64,000 nt of DNA from Holacanthus passer. Lineage: Eukaryota; Chordata; Actinopteri; Pomacanthidae. Under the pieces are notes generated by a model that ran no database searches, was not told where the DNA came from, and saw only the letters and a program-made list of their open reading frames with translations. Below are positions 1-12,900 of the stretch, in pieces; within the stretch, counting starts at the first letter, position 1, and each line of letters opens with the position of its first letter. The DNA is taken from the NCBI GenBank assembly GCA_025331565.1, contig JAFREQ010000009.1, positions 7,615,501-7,679,500 of the forward strand, given 5' to 3'. Both the position numbers and the translations under genes were made by a program.

Positions 1-640
1 CTCCTTCTACCTCAGGCAACATGGCCGCTCACAGGGGATAGATGGCCAGAGCAAAACAATTAATCATTGTGAAGGCTGCGAAAACAAACTGTCGTAATTA
101 AGAAATGTATTAGAGCCCCTTTTCATTTGCCTCTTTGGCATGTTGATTAATTACTGTCACATGGGGAACGATGTAATTTGCTGAAAAGTATTGAGATTGT
201 TCGAACAAAGGCATTTGTGATAACTTACAGTTTTCAGAAGAACAGCATTGCAAATGCATTTGCTGTCTCACTCAGAGATTGATAATGAGATTGAATCTGC
301 TTTTTTTTTCTTTTTTGAAATCTCAATAACAAAACAATAACCAAAAACACAAGTTGTGGTGCTACATGGGAGCTACTCGCTGGACTGTTTTTTGGCTTTT
401 TACTGGCAAACATGAAAGTTGTATCGATCTTTTCATCTAACTCTCAGCAAGTGATTTAAAGCCTATTTCCCAAAATGTCATAGTACTTCCATAAGCCTTT
501 GAAAAAGAAAAAAATATGATTACATCAACTATTTTAAGGCGTAAAACATTTTTAAACATTTTTATATTACAAATAAGAACAAATCTTGAAAAAAGAGAAG
601 CTGCCATGAACTGTAACTGTCTGCATCACAGATCAACTTG
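1..640. other. Intergenic DNA with one repeat fragment
   Basis: No coding exon is visible. Positions 409-490 match the end of a TIR element that recurs at 40476-41019 and 53939-54492; its right edge reads cccaaaatgtc. The rest is AT-rich with short homopolymers. The 3' UTR of the cytokine gene that starts at 659 on the minus strand probably runs into this stretch, but no clear polyadenylation signal was seen. Confidence 0.5.
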
Positions 641-658
641 TGTTAAAAAAAAAAAAAA

Positions 659-2944
659 TCACGAGAGGTATCCACTCCCCTCCAAGTACCTCTGATGTGT
701 TGCATTTGTTGTGTTATGTTGTGTTGAAATTTGGAGGCCGACCTTACGCTGCAGCCAGTCCAGATAGTCCCTGGCTGTCTTCAGCAGAGTGTGACTCCAC
801 TGCTTCCTCGCAAACGCATGCGTGGGCATTTTGGGTGGGGATGGCTCTGGGGAGCATTTCCCTCCAAGAGTTGCATTCATGCACACTGTAAGCAGATTCA
901 CGTAGGAGATGGTGTCCTTCAGCTTATTGTGAAGGGAAAAATCAGTGGGGTTCAGGTTGTTCTTCTGGTCCTCCAGAATCTCCTCCAGGCCTCGAGCCAT
1001 GAAGAGGAGGCTACACTGAACTTCTGACCCCTGCGCAGAAGCGTTCTGTTGGACCTGGAGCTCTGGGAAGCCTGGAGACCAAGTGCCAAGGTGCTTCCCA
1101 TTGGCTTCGTCCTTGAAGAGAAGAGCAACAGTGAATTTACAGCTGCGACCGGAAGATTCATCCAGCTCATCACATGAAATATCAAGTCTGTGATCTCGCT
1201 GTATCGCAAAGAAGTGACTAATCTCTTAAACTCAGCCTCTGCAGAGTCACACAAGACATCTCTGCACGGAGCTGCGACACCACCCACGCCAGCAATGTGT
1301 CTGTAGATTCAATTAAAGATGTGGTTTTAAATTGTTAATGCTTAACTGGTGCATGTCACCGAGACAAAGGACACATTTTCTAACCGCCAAAGGCTCGTCT
1401 CACAGGCTGAAGTGCAGCACTCGTACTGATAATTTGATGTGTAATTTAATTGATATTCATGTAGACATAGATAATAGGAGTTATGTACCAGCAGCTTTTA
1501 ACCTTGGAAGTAAGTGAAATATACTATTCCATCACATTGAGAAATGGTGAATATTGTACTTTTACTTACTTTAACGTCTTTGAGTACTTACTTTACTTTT
1601 ACTCACATTTACTCAATTTGTCTTTACAGCTACAGTTATATTAGTTACTTTTCACATTAAAAACATCATAAATCACAAAATTGTTTGCTAGTTTAATCTG
1701 TAATTAGGCATCTCCTTTTGCTTCACCTCCACTGATTACGACATTGAAAGGCTGCTTACATGGCACTGCATCACTTAGTACATTGTGGAGCATAGGCCTG
1801 CTTGTACTTGTACTTTTACTGCTAATATTTGTGTACTTAAAATTTTGAATGCAGAACTCGCATGCATGTAATGGGCATTTGTTTTACATTGTGACGTTGC
1901 TACTTTTGTTTATGCAGAAGATCTAAATATCCCCTCCACTGCTGTCTGCATGTCTGCACTGTGATTCAGAAAGAAAGACTTCTTCTGTGATTATCGTTCT
2001 GCCACCGAGATTTAAAATGTCCAAACTTGAGGCAGAAATTCCAGTGTGATGAAGACGGTGACACACAGACATCCTGTAGAGACACACAGCATTACGTTAC
2101 TTACAAAACTTGTCAAGCTGGCTTTAACCCGACTTTTAGTGAGGGCTGTCAACTCTCTCGGCCTGCACGAAGCACCGGCTGAGCTTTGCACCTGAATCAC
2201 CATCCAGACGCACACTGCTTTCAGAAAACCTGCAAATGCAAGTGCACAATTACAGCTTTTTAAATTCATCACATGAATTTCACACAATTGTGCCTCCTGA
2301 CGCACATTGAATGATGAATGATGATACTGTACCTGCTCTGTATTTCATCCTGACTCTGCTCAAGTTTTCAAATACAGTATGACAAGGACTGATTCCTATA
2401 GTTGTGCAATCACAACCACACAAGATCATTTTTATATTTGCACAGCTCTGAAAGGAGGCGTGTGAAAGAAGCACCGAAGATAAGCATCCCCTATCTCTAA
2501 CGTAGCTGTATCCTTTGATGAAAAAAGGAAAGTGGCAAACCAATCAACTTTGGGTTCAACATCAAGACCTTCAACACCTTACGCAGTACTCTTTGGCACT
2601 TCCACTTAAGGAAATGCTGCAAATTACTCAAGATAAAGATTGAGACTGAAGATACTGAGCTTGTAAAAAAAATATTGTATGCTTGACATGAAGGCTTTAC
2701 TCATTTCCAGTGCAAAACCCTTCATCGTCATCATAAAAATGACAGAGAAAAATCTGTTGGTTCCTTTGAATTTAAGTAAAAGGTCCTACAAGACTTTGCT
2801 TTAGGAAATGATTTGGGTTTGTAGATAAAGACACGCGTCATTTTATCACCTTCATTTGCCTTGCATGACCTGCACACAGCAGCGAATATGTATTCTGTGG
2901 AAGCAATGCTTCTTACCATGGATCCAACACCAAAGATAAACCAT
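659..2944 (-). CDS. lif: LIF-like IL-6-family cytokine, three coding exons
   Basis: Secreted four-helix cytokine, expected to signal through LIFR/gp130 and JAK-STAT (family knowledge). Coding exons on the minus strand: 2944-2917 (28 bp), 2229-2105 (125 bp) and 1111-659 (453 bp with stop). The phases are 1, 0 and end, all junctions are GT-AG, and the product is about 201 aa. Exons 1-2 give a hydrophobic signal peptide ending near SSAGA, then helix A from CRPREL. Exon 3 carries the best signature, DQKNNLNPTDFSLHNKL, which resembles DQKILNPSALSLHSKL of mammalian LIF, then helix D (QWSHTLLKTARDYLDWLQ). There are several N-glycosylation sites (NAS, NAT, NTT). The layout of a very short first exon, a small second and a large third is that of LIF/OSM genes. 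The acceptor at 1113 is the least certain, because an alternative 30 bp upstream does not keep frame. A related gene follows upstream at 5.3-7.1 kb. It could be named M17 instead of LIF. Confidence 0.8.
1540..1850. repeat. Dispersed repeat rich in GTACTTTTACT
   Basis: Many copies of gtacttttactt and agtacttactttactttt lie in intron 2 of the lif-like gene. They resemble the much longer element at 38401-39155, so this is probably a degraded copy. Its boundaries are approximate. Confidence 0.5.
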
Positions 2945-2987
2945 TTCACTTTTTCATGATCTCAGATTAACTCTGAAAACGGCTTGC

Positions 2988-3104
2988 TTTGATATACGTC
3001 AGTTGTTCATTACACGTTTGCGATGACATAGTTACATTATGATTGATTCATTGCTTCTTTTGATTTCCCATGTCCATCACCTACTTTGCGTAGCTGTGAC
3101 GTCA
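2988..3104 (-). promoter_or_regulatory. Possible promoter of the lif-like gene (TATA-like box and CRE)
   Basis: On the minus strand a TATATCAAA box (2996-2988) lies about 45 bp upstream of the proposed ATG. A perfect CRE palindrome, tgacgtca, is at 3097-3104, about 155 bp upstream of the ATG. CREB/ATF control would suit a cytokine gene, but both sites are short and their use is inferred. Confidence 0.35.
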
Positions 3105-3929
3105 ACGACAACTGTTTAGCTGTTTTTAGCAAGAAACAAAAAGAAAACTGATACAGGATGTTACAGAAATGGAATTGCAATGAATTAGTCATCAGAAATG
3201 ATTATTACAGCCACGAAATACAGACTTTACATCAGAGGCTGAGGTTATGATTACAGTGACTTTGTATTGAATATACGTACACTGGTGGCTTTGTTGAATG
3301 CCCCATGTTAGATAAAACATTATAAATAGATGATAAATATGCAGGTACACATGGTGCAGCACCCTCTAGGATGGAGAAAAGACAATGCAGTGCTGCCCTA
3401 CATGTCAGAAAAGGGTTTGGAAATGTTTCACCATAAATGCATCATGAGCACAGTATGTAATTTCTGCCATTAGCAGCCCCTTAGTCATCATTGTCAAACA
3501 ACCACCACTGCCGACGATAATCTATCTGATGCAACTGAGGCAGAAATGTTCACAGATTAAAGTTTTGTTCAGCTTAATTTTAGTCATGTTCGCCAACATC
3601 CTTCCTCTCTCTCTGATATATCATCTGGTGTTTCCTGTATCGCCACTGACAGGCGATCAAATGAAAGACGCTGTTAGCTTGAAAAAAACTACAGATTTCT
3701 CTGGGCTTGAACATTGTTGGGATAATGTAGGGTCATAACTGATGACTGCATTATTGCCGTTCACTGTGCAATATGCAGCAATTTTTCCTGATGTCTGTGC
3801 AATAGCATAACAATTCTGTGCAATATTATAGCATTTTGTTTTCACTCTCTCAATATAGGACATCAAATACTTTTTCTGGATGTGAAATACTTTCTCTTTC
3901 CCATGCTCATCCTTTGACAAGGAAAAACA

Positions 3930-4120
3930 TGTGACATAGTGTAAATATGTACTGCTATTTTTGCTACTGTTATTTATACTGCCACTTTTTACAGTGCCAC
4001 TTTATTTTGAGTACTATATGACTATATATAGTCAATTTGCCTGCTCTGCAAGCTGCTGTGACAAGTGAATTTCCCCTGAGGGGGGTCAAAAAAGCTTAGC
4101 TTGTCTTATCTCATCTTAAA
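3930..4120 (+). repeat. 3' tail of a non-LTR (LINE) retrotransposon
   Basis: The sequence aatttcccctgagggg, followed by short repeats of the type cttatctcatctt, is the usual end of teleost LINE elements (aatttcccc, gggat, then a short tandem repeat). The upstream 100 bp, rich in tttatactgccac, fit the same 3' UTR. No open frame remains. Confidence 0.55.
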
Positions 4121-4559
4121 GTAAGTAACACAACTCGACAACAAATATAACATAGGTCGAGTCGTTTTTAGAATGCAGAAATGTTACACGTCACTTTAAT
4201 TTGTTATTTATGATGTATATATTCATCCTCTTATTAATTTATGTACATGTAAAACGGAGTAGTGTTGCCACCTGGCGTGAAGAGATGTTGTGTTGCATTG
4301 GAAAACTTCGGAGATGTTGAAGAAGCAGATCAGCAGGAGTCAGTGCAAAAAAGAGGTGTCATTTAATAACAAAATATGAGTGAAACAGAGGCAAAAAATG
4401 AACACTGTGAAATTCAAAAATAATATTAATAAATACAAATAAAATAAAATTCAAGCTGGAGAAAAAGAACAACAAATCAAACTTGCAGCCTCACCTGACT
4501 GGAACATACCACCTGCTCAGGTAAACATATAGTGAACTAAACACATACAAGGCATCAAA

Positions 4560-4587
4560 TAAACAAATAAATAAATAAATAAATAAA
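4560..4587. repeat. (AAAT)n microsatellite
   Basis: Consecutive aaat units read directly in the sequence. Confidence 0.9.
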
Positions 4588-5272
4588 GCATTACTTTAAG
4601 ATTTTTTCCTCATGTCTGACGTCACAAATGAGCTATGGGCACACATACACGCCCGACTTTAACAGAATGTAATTTCCTACACAACGGCTGCACCTTTCCT
4701 TCCAAAACTTGTCAGTGCCCAGACCTTCACTGCTAATGATGCAAACCTGTTTTCACTATCACTGATTGAGCAAACATTTGACACCAATGTCACAGGAAAA
4801 ATAAATAACAGAAATTAAATTACACTTAATAAATTAATAAATTACAGATGGAGTCAAACAATGAATGAAATATATGATGTAACACACCAAAATGGTTCAT
4901 TGGAAAACAAGTGAAAAGGAATGAAGCCTTTTTACAGGCTGTCCCTTTTAAGGAAATAAATACATATAAATATATAATTTTAACCTAAACTACATGTCAG
5001 TCTGCTGCCTATAGGTTTAATCTGCATTAATAAATAAATATCCCTAAATGACAACTGATATAAGCGTATAAATAAAACACATCCAAGAGGTCTGAATGCC
5101 TGTGCTCTCGAGCTACAATGATTTTCCACCAGGTTTTGAAGCCAAAGGTCAATTAAATTGGGGTTCTAGCAAAAATATGCCCATCTGCACAACACACATC
5201 CAATGGGATTCTGGCAATGACAAGAAGCAGATAATGTGGTGACAGTTTTACCAGGGCTTGGTTTAAAAAACA

Positions 5273-7110
5273 TCAACATTGCGGGTCAGACTGCTCAGGT
5301 CTGTCACACACTTCCTTTGACTGAAGCACCTGCAGCACTTGTGTAACCCAGTCCTTCAGCGCGACAATGACTTCAAATCCATATTGGTATTTTGCAAAGT
5401 CATCTCCGTGGGACAACTGTGGTGGGGCCGGCATTGTCGGCAAGGAGGTCACTGGGTCAAAGCTCTTGAGATTCATCTCCATTCTACCTTGAAGGAATTT
5501 GAGACTGCCCGTTGACGTGTGACAGGGCCACGTCTAGGTCCTTGTCAAGGGCCGTCTCGTTGCACAGTTCCTTCAGATATTCTTCTACCTTTGAAATGTG
5601 CCAAGAAAAGAGCACATTCTTGATGTAGATGTCCTGCAGCTTCATAGAGATGTTGGTACCAGATATTGTGGGTTCAGGGACATCTTTCAGAGATGCACTG
5701 AGAAAGGGTCCATGTAAATTAGTCTGTAAGAGAAAATCAGATTCCTTATAAATGTAGAGCGATCATTGTATCATCGTGATCATTGTAGCATTTCAGTGTC
5801 AATGGTGACAAATTCAAAGCAAATAATTCAAAAACAACATTATTACATAAGTGAAAGTGTTTTCTGTTGAAGTCTATAGCAGTTCAATTCAGGTTGTAGC
5901 ATTAAACTGCACTTGCTGTTTACTCAGTTAATATGGACCTCAGCAAGTAAATCTGGATTGAAATTAACATCTTTGAAGTTTAAAGTTGCTGCTTTAAACT
6001 GACTTTCTCTGGGGGAGGTGAAACTTCTTTGCATCTATAAAGAGAGACGTCTGCATTTTGCTGATTCAGCAGGGGATTGGCTGTAAATCTATTTTTGCAG
6101 AGCACTGTGAAGGATGTCATCCTACAGTATCAAACATGTCAGCAATACAAAAATCCATTGGATCACATTTGCATCAGTTACAGAAACTGCACTTATCAGA
6201 AAAATGTCCTCAACAGCCTGAATGTTGTTTGTGGTGACAACAAACTACGCAACAAGCACTACAGGAAAAAAATTACTTGTCACAATCACTGGTGGTACTT
6301 ACATAGTTTTCGAGCAGATCTTTTAAATGACATCTCAGTAGCTTTATAAGAGGCTCAGTGTTGATTAAGTTCTCATCACAGCTGGTTTGAGAAGGAAACA
6401 CCGGCCCACACTGGACTTCCAGGAGCATCAAGATGAGTACTGAGAAATGATCATGTGGACACAGGTGACTCCAAATGTTACACAGAGTATGAGATCAAAA
6501 CAATTCTGCTTCTCGTAGGATGGATTTCTCTTTGAATTTGAGCTAAATATTCAGGAAAGGAAGTCAATATTTAGTTTACTTTAATGGGTCACGAGCAAAT
6601 AATAGGAGCGTCTGCCTCAGATAAACCGAGAGATCTTAAAGTACAATGTAAGCTCATTGGTTTTTCCACCAAAACATTGCAGAAAAAGCAACATTACTTA
6701 AAGAATTCAACAAGATTCTGCCAATATTGATTTATTCATTGATCTTCCTCTTATGAGTTATTCTTGTTTGCATTCACTTCTGTTTTCTGAATAAAAATTT
6801 CCTCACACACAGATGGCTACTTGTGAGGAAGAATTACGAGAAAACATTGAATGGAGAGGATCGGTCTCAACTTTGGTATTCAAATATATAACCCAGCACA
6901 TTCACATGACCACTGAAACAAATAAGTACACATTCAAACACACGTCCGTACCATCACACACAGTTCATATAAAAAATAAAATTTGATTGTCTGAATACTA
7001 ATATTTGATATATCCTAGAACAATGCCATTAGAACATTTTGAATATACTCTTAAATATGAGAAAGATATTTACCATAGGAGCTCAGGAGTCCACTGAGTC
7101 TGAAATCCAT
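5273..7110 (-). CDS. M17/oncostatin-M-like cytokine with a frame break in the last exon
   Basis: Second IL-6-family cytokine. Minus-strand exons: 7110-7074 (37 bp, phase 1), 6439-6303 (137 bp, phase 0) and 5723-5273 (451 bp). Exons 1-2 give a signal peptide (start MDFRLSGLL, then VLILMLLEV) and helix A (LIKLLRCHLKDLLENY). Exon 3 continues in frame through NISMKLQDIYIKNVLFSWH and YLKELCNET, then meets TAG at 5486-5484, giving about 137 aa. The frame offset by one base stays open from about 5533 to a stop at 5273. It encodes a convincing helix D (YQYGFEVIVALKDWVTQVLQ). Exon 3 is one base longer than a multiple of three, so one extra base or two missing bases lie between about 5534 and 5487. No intron with a matching phase explains this. 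The cause may be sequencing error, a polymorphism or a recent pseudogene. Its place beside castor1 matches human OSM. Confidence 0.72.
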
Positions 7111-7202
7111 AGTGACAGTGGTTAGTGATGCTCAGTGCCTCTTGATAAACAAACCACGACAAGACAGCGAGGTGTAACTACTGTTCACTGTTAAACCGGC
7201 TC

Positions 7203-7210
7203 ATATATAC
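7203..7210 (-). promoter_or_regulatory. TATA box of the M17/OSM-like gene
   Basis: The minus strand reads GTATATATGAG about 95 bp upstream of the ATG at 7110. A start site near 7175 would give a 5' UTR of roughly 65 nt. The match is good; transcription from it is inferred. Confidence 0.5.
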
Positions 7211-7219
7211 GGTTTTTGA

Positions 7220-8990
7220 CGTGCTCGGTCATCTATACCCACCCACACTGACACAACCTCACACACTACAAGGAATGACAAAATTCCATGATGACACTTT
7301 TTATTATGACATTGTGCCGCTTGTCTCAGACTTTTGGTTTTAGCAGAGGTGTGACTTGAATGCCTCATGTCATCCTCAGATAATATCTTGCGGCCAGGGT
7401 TTACAAATACTGAAAAATAGAAAAGAAAAAAGTTCTGATATGAGATGGAAACTGAGGGATCATTTCACGGTCTGCTTTGTATGTCTCAGGTATCTCAGAG
7501 CGAACCCTGTTCAAGGGGTTGCAGGACAGTATGCGTTTCAATAGAACACGTACTATTTATTAAGACCGAGTTCTTACCGCAGTGGCTCAGGTTTGCCCAA
7601 CATGCATCAGGACACGCAATCAATTTGATACCATCGACTCTCTGGCTTGTCAGTCTTACATCAGCTGCACTCCTCCCCAACACAGTTAACAATTTCCACT
7701 CATTCATAGAAGAGGAGATTTCAGATGTCAGGGCACAAACTCATCCCCTCACAGTCCCCACCTACGATATCGCCTGCCAGTTTGAGGTGACAGTCATGGT
7801 TTCTTCTTCAGTTTCCCTCCAACATTTAGCGATATGCTGGCAAGTATGACGCCATCCTTTAGCCCCTCCGAAGATTCTGTTTTAAAAAGTCTTCAGTCTT
7901 CTCACTAAAAGCTCTCTGCAATCTGTGTCCTTGATACTTTAAAACTGTTTAAATTGTATTGTCTCTCCAAAACTTTAGAATAAGCAGTTCAAAGCTGTTT
8001 CATACACATATAACAAACATTGATTTTCCTTTGGAACAGCTCCTCTATCAAAATCATTACGCAGCTGAACACTCTCTCATGGCACTGCCAGATCTAAGTG
8101 CACACTTCAACACTGTTGATTATTGAATCCCAATCACTGAATCAAACCTGCATTAGATGTTCTTATACTTCTCTGATGGGAGCTTTCCAAATCTGGAGTT
8201 TGGTCCTCTGGTGTGCCCCAAGGTTCAGTCCTGGGTCATATTTTGTTTGCCTTGTACATGCTTCCCCTTAGACAGAACAGTTTAAAAGTGCACCTCATTT
8301 CTATGCAGATGACATTTGATTATACTTTCAATTTCAGTTTCAGAATATGAACATAAAATTGTGTTTTTTCCAATAACTGCTTTTAAAATAAATTCCATCA
8401 AAGTCTTGACGTACATCCACTAATTCAATGCCCAGCAGTAGCGGTTCTGATATTTTCTCCTAACTGCTTGTTCCCAAAGCTGAATGGATGTATCGGGTTT
8501 GTTTCGTCTTCATTTTGGTCCAACTTCAGAAATTAAGATGCTATTTTTGACCAAGGCTTTTGCCCAGCATGTCAAGTGCCTTATTTGCTCTTGTTGTTTC
8601 CATTTGAGAATATCAGTAATCTGAGCCCCATTTTATCATCAACTTGGATTGATCATTTTTTTGGCTTTTATATCTTCAAGACAGAGTGTATTATACCTCA
8701 CACAGATTCAAAAAGCAAAGGTAATGATATCTTTAATCTGATGGCTCCAAGACTTCCTTTTAGCGGAGGGACAGGCCAGCCACCACAGGAAAGTTGCCAT
8801 ATAGTCATCATTATTGAAATCACCTGACTTCTTCCATTCCTATTGAAACCATAAATAACATCATAGCTTCATAAATTCCAGTCATGACTGATGAATGAAA
8901 GGCAGCTCATGAGCGAGTCAATATTTGATGGAACATGTAATTACAACTCTGCATTCATGCCATAAGATTTTAATGGACTTATGCCAAGAG
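7220..8990. other. Intergenic DNA between the M17/OSM-like gene and castor1
   Basis: No exon is supported. The main content is a decayed LINE reverse-transcriptase fragment (about 8085-8330). The remainder is AT-rich with open frames that show no family resemblance. Confidence 0.5.
8085..8330 (+). mobile_element. Relic of a LINE reverse transcriptase
   Basis: Read on the plus strand in shifting frames, the stretch gives the core order of LINE reverse transcriptases: a DLSAxFxTVDY block (about 8094), a GVPQGSVLG block (SGVPxxSVLGHILF-like, about 8210-8240), a LYMLPL block, then a residue of the YADD catalytic box (ctatgcagatgacat, about 8302). Stops and frame changes show it is dead. The family is probably a Rex/L2-type element. 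Confidence 0.7.
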
Positions 8991-9017
8991 GTCAGAGAGT
9001 ACCCATTTTCAATACTC

Positions 9018-9023
9018 TTTATT
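9018..9023 (-). terminator. Polyadenylation signal of castor1
   Basis: AATAAA on the minus strand lies about 975 bp beyond the castor1 stop. The segment 9000-9995 is therefore read as its 3' UTR; no coding potential is seen in it. Confidence 0.5.
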
Positions 9024-9995
9024 GAATGAAGCAGCACAAAAATTACAAATGTTTAAAGAATAGTTTTACTTCAAATTGTACAAAATGTAGTTGTACCAAA
9101 GGAAACATCTACGTGACAATAGCTAAATTAAAAGTTCATTGTGCAAATAACAAAAAAATAAGACATAGTGTTATTGACCTCTGGTAATACTATGGTTAAG
9201 AAATGCTGACCTCAACAAAAAACAAAACACTGACAAAGCCTACTGTCCTGCTCAACAGCATTAGTAGTTCTGATACATGAGTACTACCCTGCACATTTTT
9301 TCTCAACCAAAACGAGTCAGCCCTGTAGTCAAAAAATAGAAGTTCTCAAGTTTTCTGTTGCATGAAAATTGTTGCAAGATCGATGTTCTCGCAACTGCCT
9401 TGAGTTTCAAGCTTTTCAGTTTTACAAAAAGGAAAACTGCGATTCTTGCAAATGGCCTTTGATATAAAACAAAGGTTTGTTTAGACACATAGCATTAAGA
9501 TATAAACATTACTGGAAGACTACGCTGTGTGTTTATAGCACTGGTAAAATGTATGTAAGTGTATACAGCAAAATAATATGAACACTTCGCCTTCAGACCA
9601 CACAGAGATCTCAAGTCCTGTATTGGAGAGTCTATCATACATGTTCATATGTCTGACTTTGCGCTTGTGTATTTGAACGTGTGTGGATGTGTATGTGTTT
9701 AGGAGTGATTGTGCATTTTTGATGTGAGCTTGTGGACCCCCTGGGACTCAGTGCATCCTGCCTCAGATAGGTAAGACAGGAGGCCTCACAGACAAACTGT
9801 GTGTGCACACCATAGAGAAGCGCTTCTGGTGGTCATGGCAAGTTTGTAGTCGTTAATACTGCTGGCAATGCAGTGCTAGTCTAGGCACAGGGTTAACTTC
9901 CTTTCTTGCTGGCCTGCCGCCCCTGCTCACTGGAGCTGGAGTGAGGGGGCGGCACAATGAGCCAGGACCGTCCAGCTCGGACAGGACTTCAGAAA

Positions 9996-12900
9996 TCAAC
10001 TAGCGGCTGGTTCTTTCCTCTGATGCTGGAGCATGTCTGTCACGCTCACTATGTCCTCCTCAGGGACCTAGAACATAGTACAGGAAAGATAAAGCCGGAT
10101 TAGTTGATTTTTTGGTCACACACAAGCTGTAAACATTGACATATTATCACTTTATAAAGTTGATATGGTGAATGTTTTAACAAAAAGTTACAGAAGAGGG
10201 TTCATTTTTGTGATGCCTATCAAATTTTCTTCCACTTTTAATTTTCTTAAAAGTTTCTTTCAGGATGCTTTGTCCTGGTTGAAGGGGGGCATGTTTTTTT
10301 CTGGTCTAATGTGGACCTCTACACCCTGAGACTTTTTTGTGACTGAGGGCTCGACTAGCTACAACAAAGACCATTTGTCTTTGTTGGAATATAATATGAA
10401 ATGCAAATGAAAAAATTCTTCAAACCCACACACTCCAACCATAAAATACTGATTTCTAAGTGCCAACATCTCACTATGTAAAATAAATGTCATTACATTC
10501 TGTGTGTCTCTCATATAGAGTCGTTTCCATGAAATTCATTGGTGTTAACTGGAATTTCCCCTGGACTTTATTCAAGATAAAATGATTCTGACTAACTCCC
10601 TGAACTATGAGCCAGACCGTGATCTCCCATCATCCCATCTGCACATGTTCTTTCACATGTTCCTGTGACGTACTTCTTGTGTTTCATCTTAGGAAATGTC
10701 CTCAACTATTTGTAAGCTCTTTCTAAGAGCTTTCTAAATGACTTTCCTCCTTTTCATTCTTCCTCTTTACAAAATCAGGCTGTGCCAATTTTTCCAACAA
10801 AATTATGAGTTATGAAAAGAAGGTTAATAACAAGCCAATAGCTCAACTTAAAAAAAAACAACCAAAAAAACAAGGCTGATATAATGCATCATCACCAACT
10901 ACAGAATATTGGATTTTAAGAATCCAGATTTTCATATCTGAAAGTTGAATTTCATAATTCTTGCAGTCTTTGACTGTTTATTTTTTCGTTTCTGGATTAC
11001 ATGCATAATCATACCAAAAAGTTTAATTATACAGCCCAATTCCTAAAAAGTTGGGGCACAACAATGTGATAATTTGCTAATCTTTTTTGACATATACTCA
11101 ATTGAAAACAGCACAAAGAAAATATATTTAATCTATAACCTCATCATCTTCATTGATTTTTGGAAATATCTGCTCTTTCTGAATTTGATGGCAGCAACAT
11201 GTTTCAAACAAGTTGGGACAGGAGCAACAAAAGATTGAAAGTTGTGGACTGATCCAAAAACACCTGTTTGGATCATTCCACAGGTAAACAGGTTCATTGG
11301 TAACAGGTGATAGTATCATGATTGGATATGAAAGGTTCATCCTGGAAAGAAGCGTACGAGCAGAAGACACTGTGATGTCACAATCAGTTTCCAGCAATGG
11401 AATTTGCTATTATTAGGCCGGTCTGTGGTTAACACGAATCCCACTCAGGTTTACAAGGTTCCGCTAATTATAGAATTACATGTCAGTGACAAAGAGCATT
11501 GTTCTTCTATGACGAAGACACTTTATGGTTAAGCGCAATAACATGACTGTTTGCATTACGAAGCGATGAAAGTGAGTTCCACACTCATTATTAAAACTTT
11601 CTGAAGGTGGGAGTGTAAAAAGAACCAGTGAATACAAGTGGAATACCCACAGGTCAACAACATGACTTGATCCATCTTTTCTCAGTCTTCTTTTAGTTCA
11701 CCTTGTTCAGTTTGGTGACTAGCCCAAAGAGTCATTTTTATCAACATGAGACAAGTGGAAAAAGATATCTGACATAATGCAACCAAATACATAATCAAAG
11801 TAGGAAAAGGTTATTACAGTTTACTCCCTCTCTCTCTTCACACTAACTCACAAATGTTAATGGTTAGTGACTAGAAAGAGACAGAGCCATAAAAAATACT
11901 TAGGGCTTTGAGATCAGTCAGGGGTCGAACAGCCAATGTTAAACCAATATACAGAAAACGGAAATAACAGCCTACCTAACTTGGGTATGACTGATCATAT
12001 GAAGAGATAGTTCAGTAGTGAAGACAGTTTTCTCCACCCTGGCTGACGGCGGACAGATGCTCATAAATAATGCATCCATCCAGGGGCGGATCTAGAGAAA
12101 TATTCATGGGGTGGCATCCAGTGTTTATCCAGTAATGCTGATTTAACAGCAAAAGTCCTTTTCTCTGAGCTAGTAGCAGCTGGGTGAAATCTTTTACCAA
12201 CCCCGTGTCCTCTCGCGGCCCCTGGCACCACACTGTGGCAAGATGGCTGGAGTCTTTCTTATTTTATCAGGATAAAATCTGTTTTGGACCTTTGACCTTC
12301 ATCCATCACATTGATGTAGGAGGGAAATCTGGCTTTGTTGATTCGCTCAGTGGCAGATATGCTGTGATATGTTTCTAGGTAATGGCAAACGAATGACCCA
12401 CATAAACTTTTCTAGGTCATTTGCCAGATAATACAGATGACAGGAGTTGCTGACTAAGTTGGCAGATAAACAGATGCATCACCCACATTATATATACAGT
12501 ATAGTTGTTTACACACGTCACAAAAACATGGTTTACCAAGGATATACCAAGAGTTTTTACTGAAAAAGAATTCGACATTAGGCTATGCATTAACTTGGAC
12601 ATCAAGGACAATTCATTCCTTTCTGAATGTGTTTGGTCAGCTTAGATGATTAAAGTGCCTTATTTTTGAAACTTTTGATTGTTAAGTCAGGTCAAGCTAT
12701 CAGGTTGCAATCATTTTATAATTGATGAATAAATGCACAACTAACATATCTTGCAAAAGGGTGCGATTCATTTTCCAAACTTAGATGTTCCAAACTGAAA
12801 TGTTTTCCCAAATATACAGACATGCTGGGATTAATAGAAACACCCTCAGACTGATTTGGAATCACATGTCTTAATCATTCCTCGTGATTAAACCACACAG

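Larger units (their letters stand above)
3105..5270. other. Intergenic DNA between the two cytokine genes
   Basis: No exon is supported here. The stretch holds a LINE-type 3' tail at about 3930-4120, a (TAAA)n microsatellite at 4560-4587 and AT-rich DNA. The 3' UTR of the second cytokine gene presumably enters from the right; several candidate polyadenylation hexamers exist and none stands out. Confidence 0.5.
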
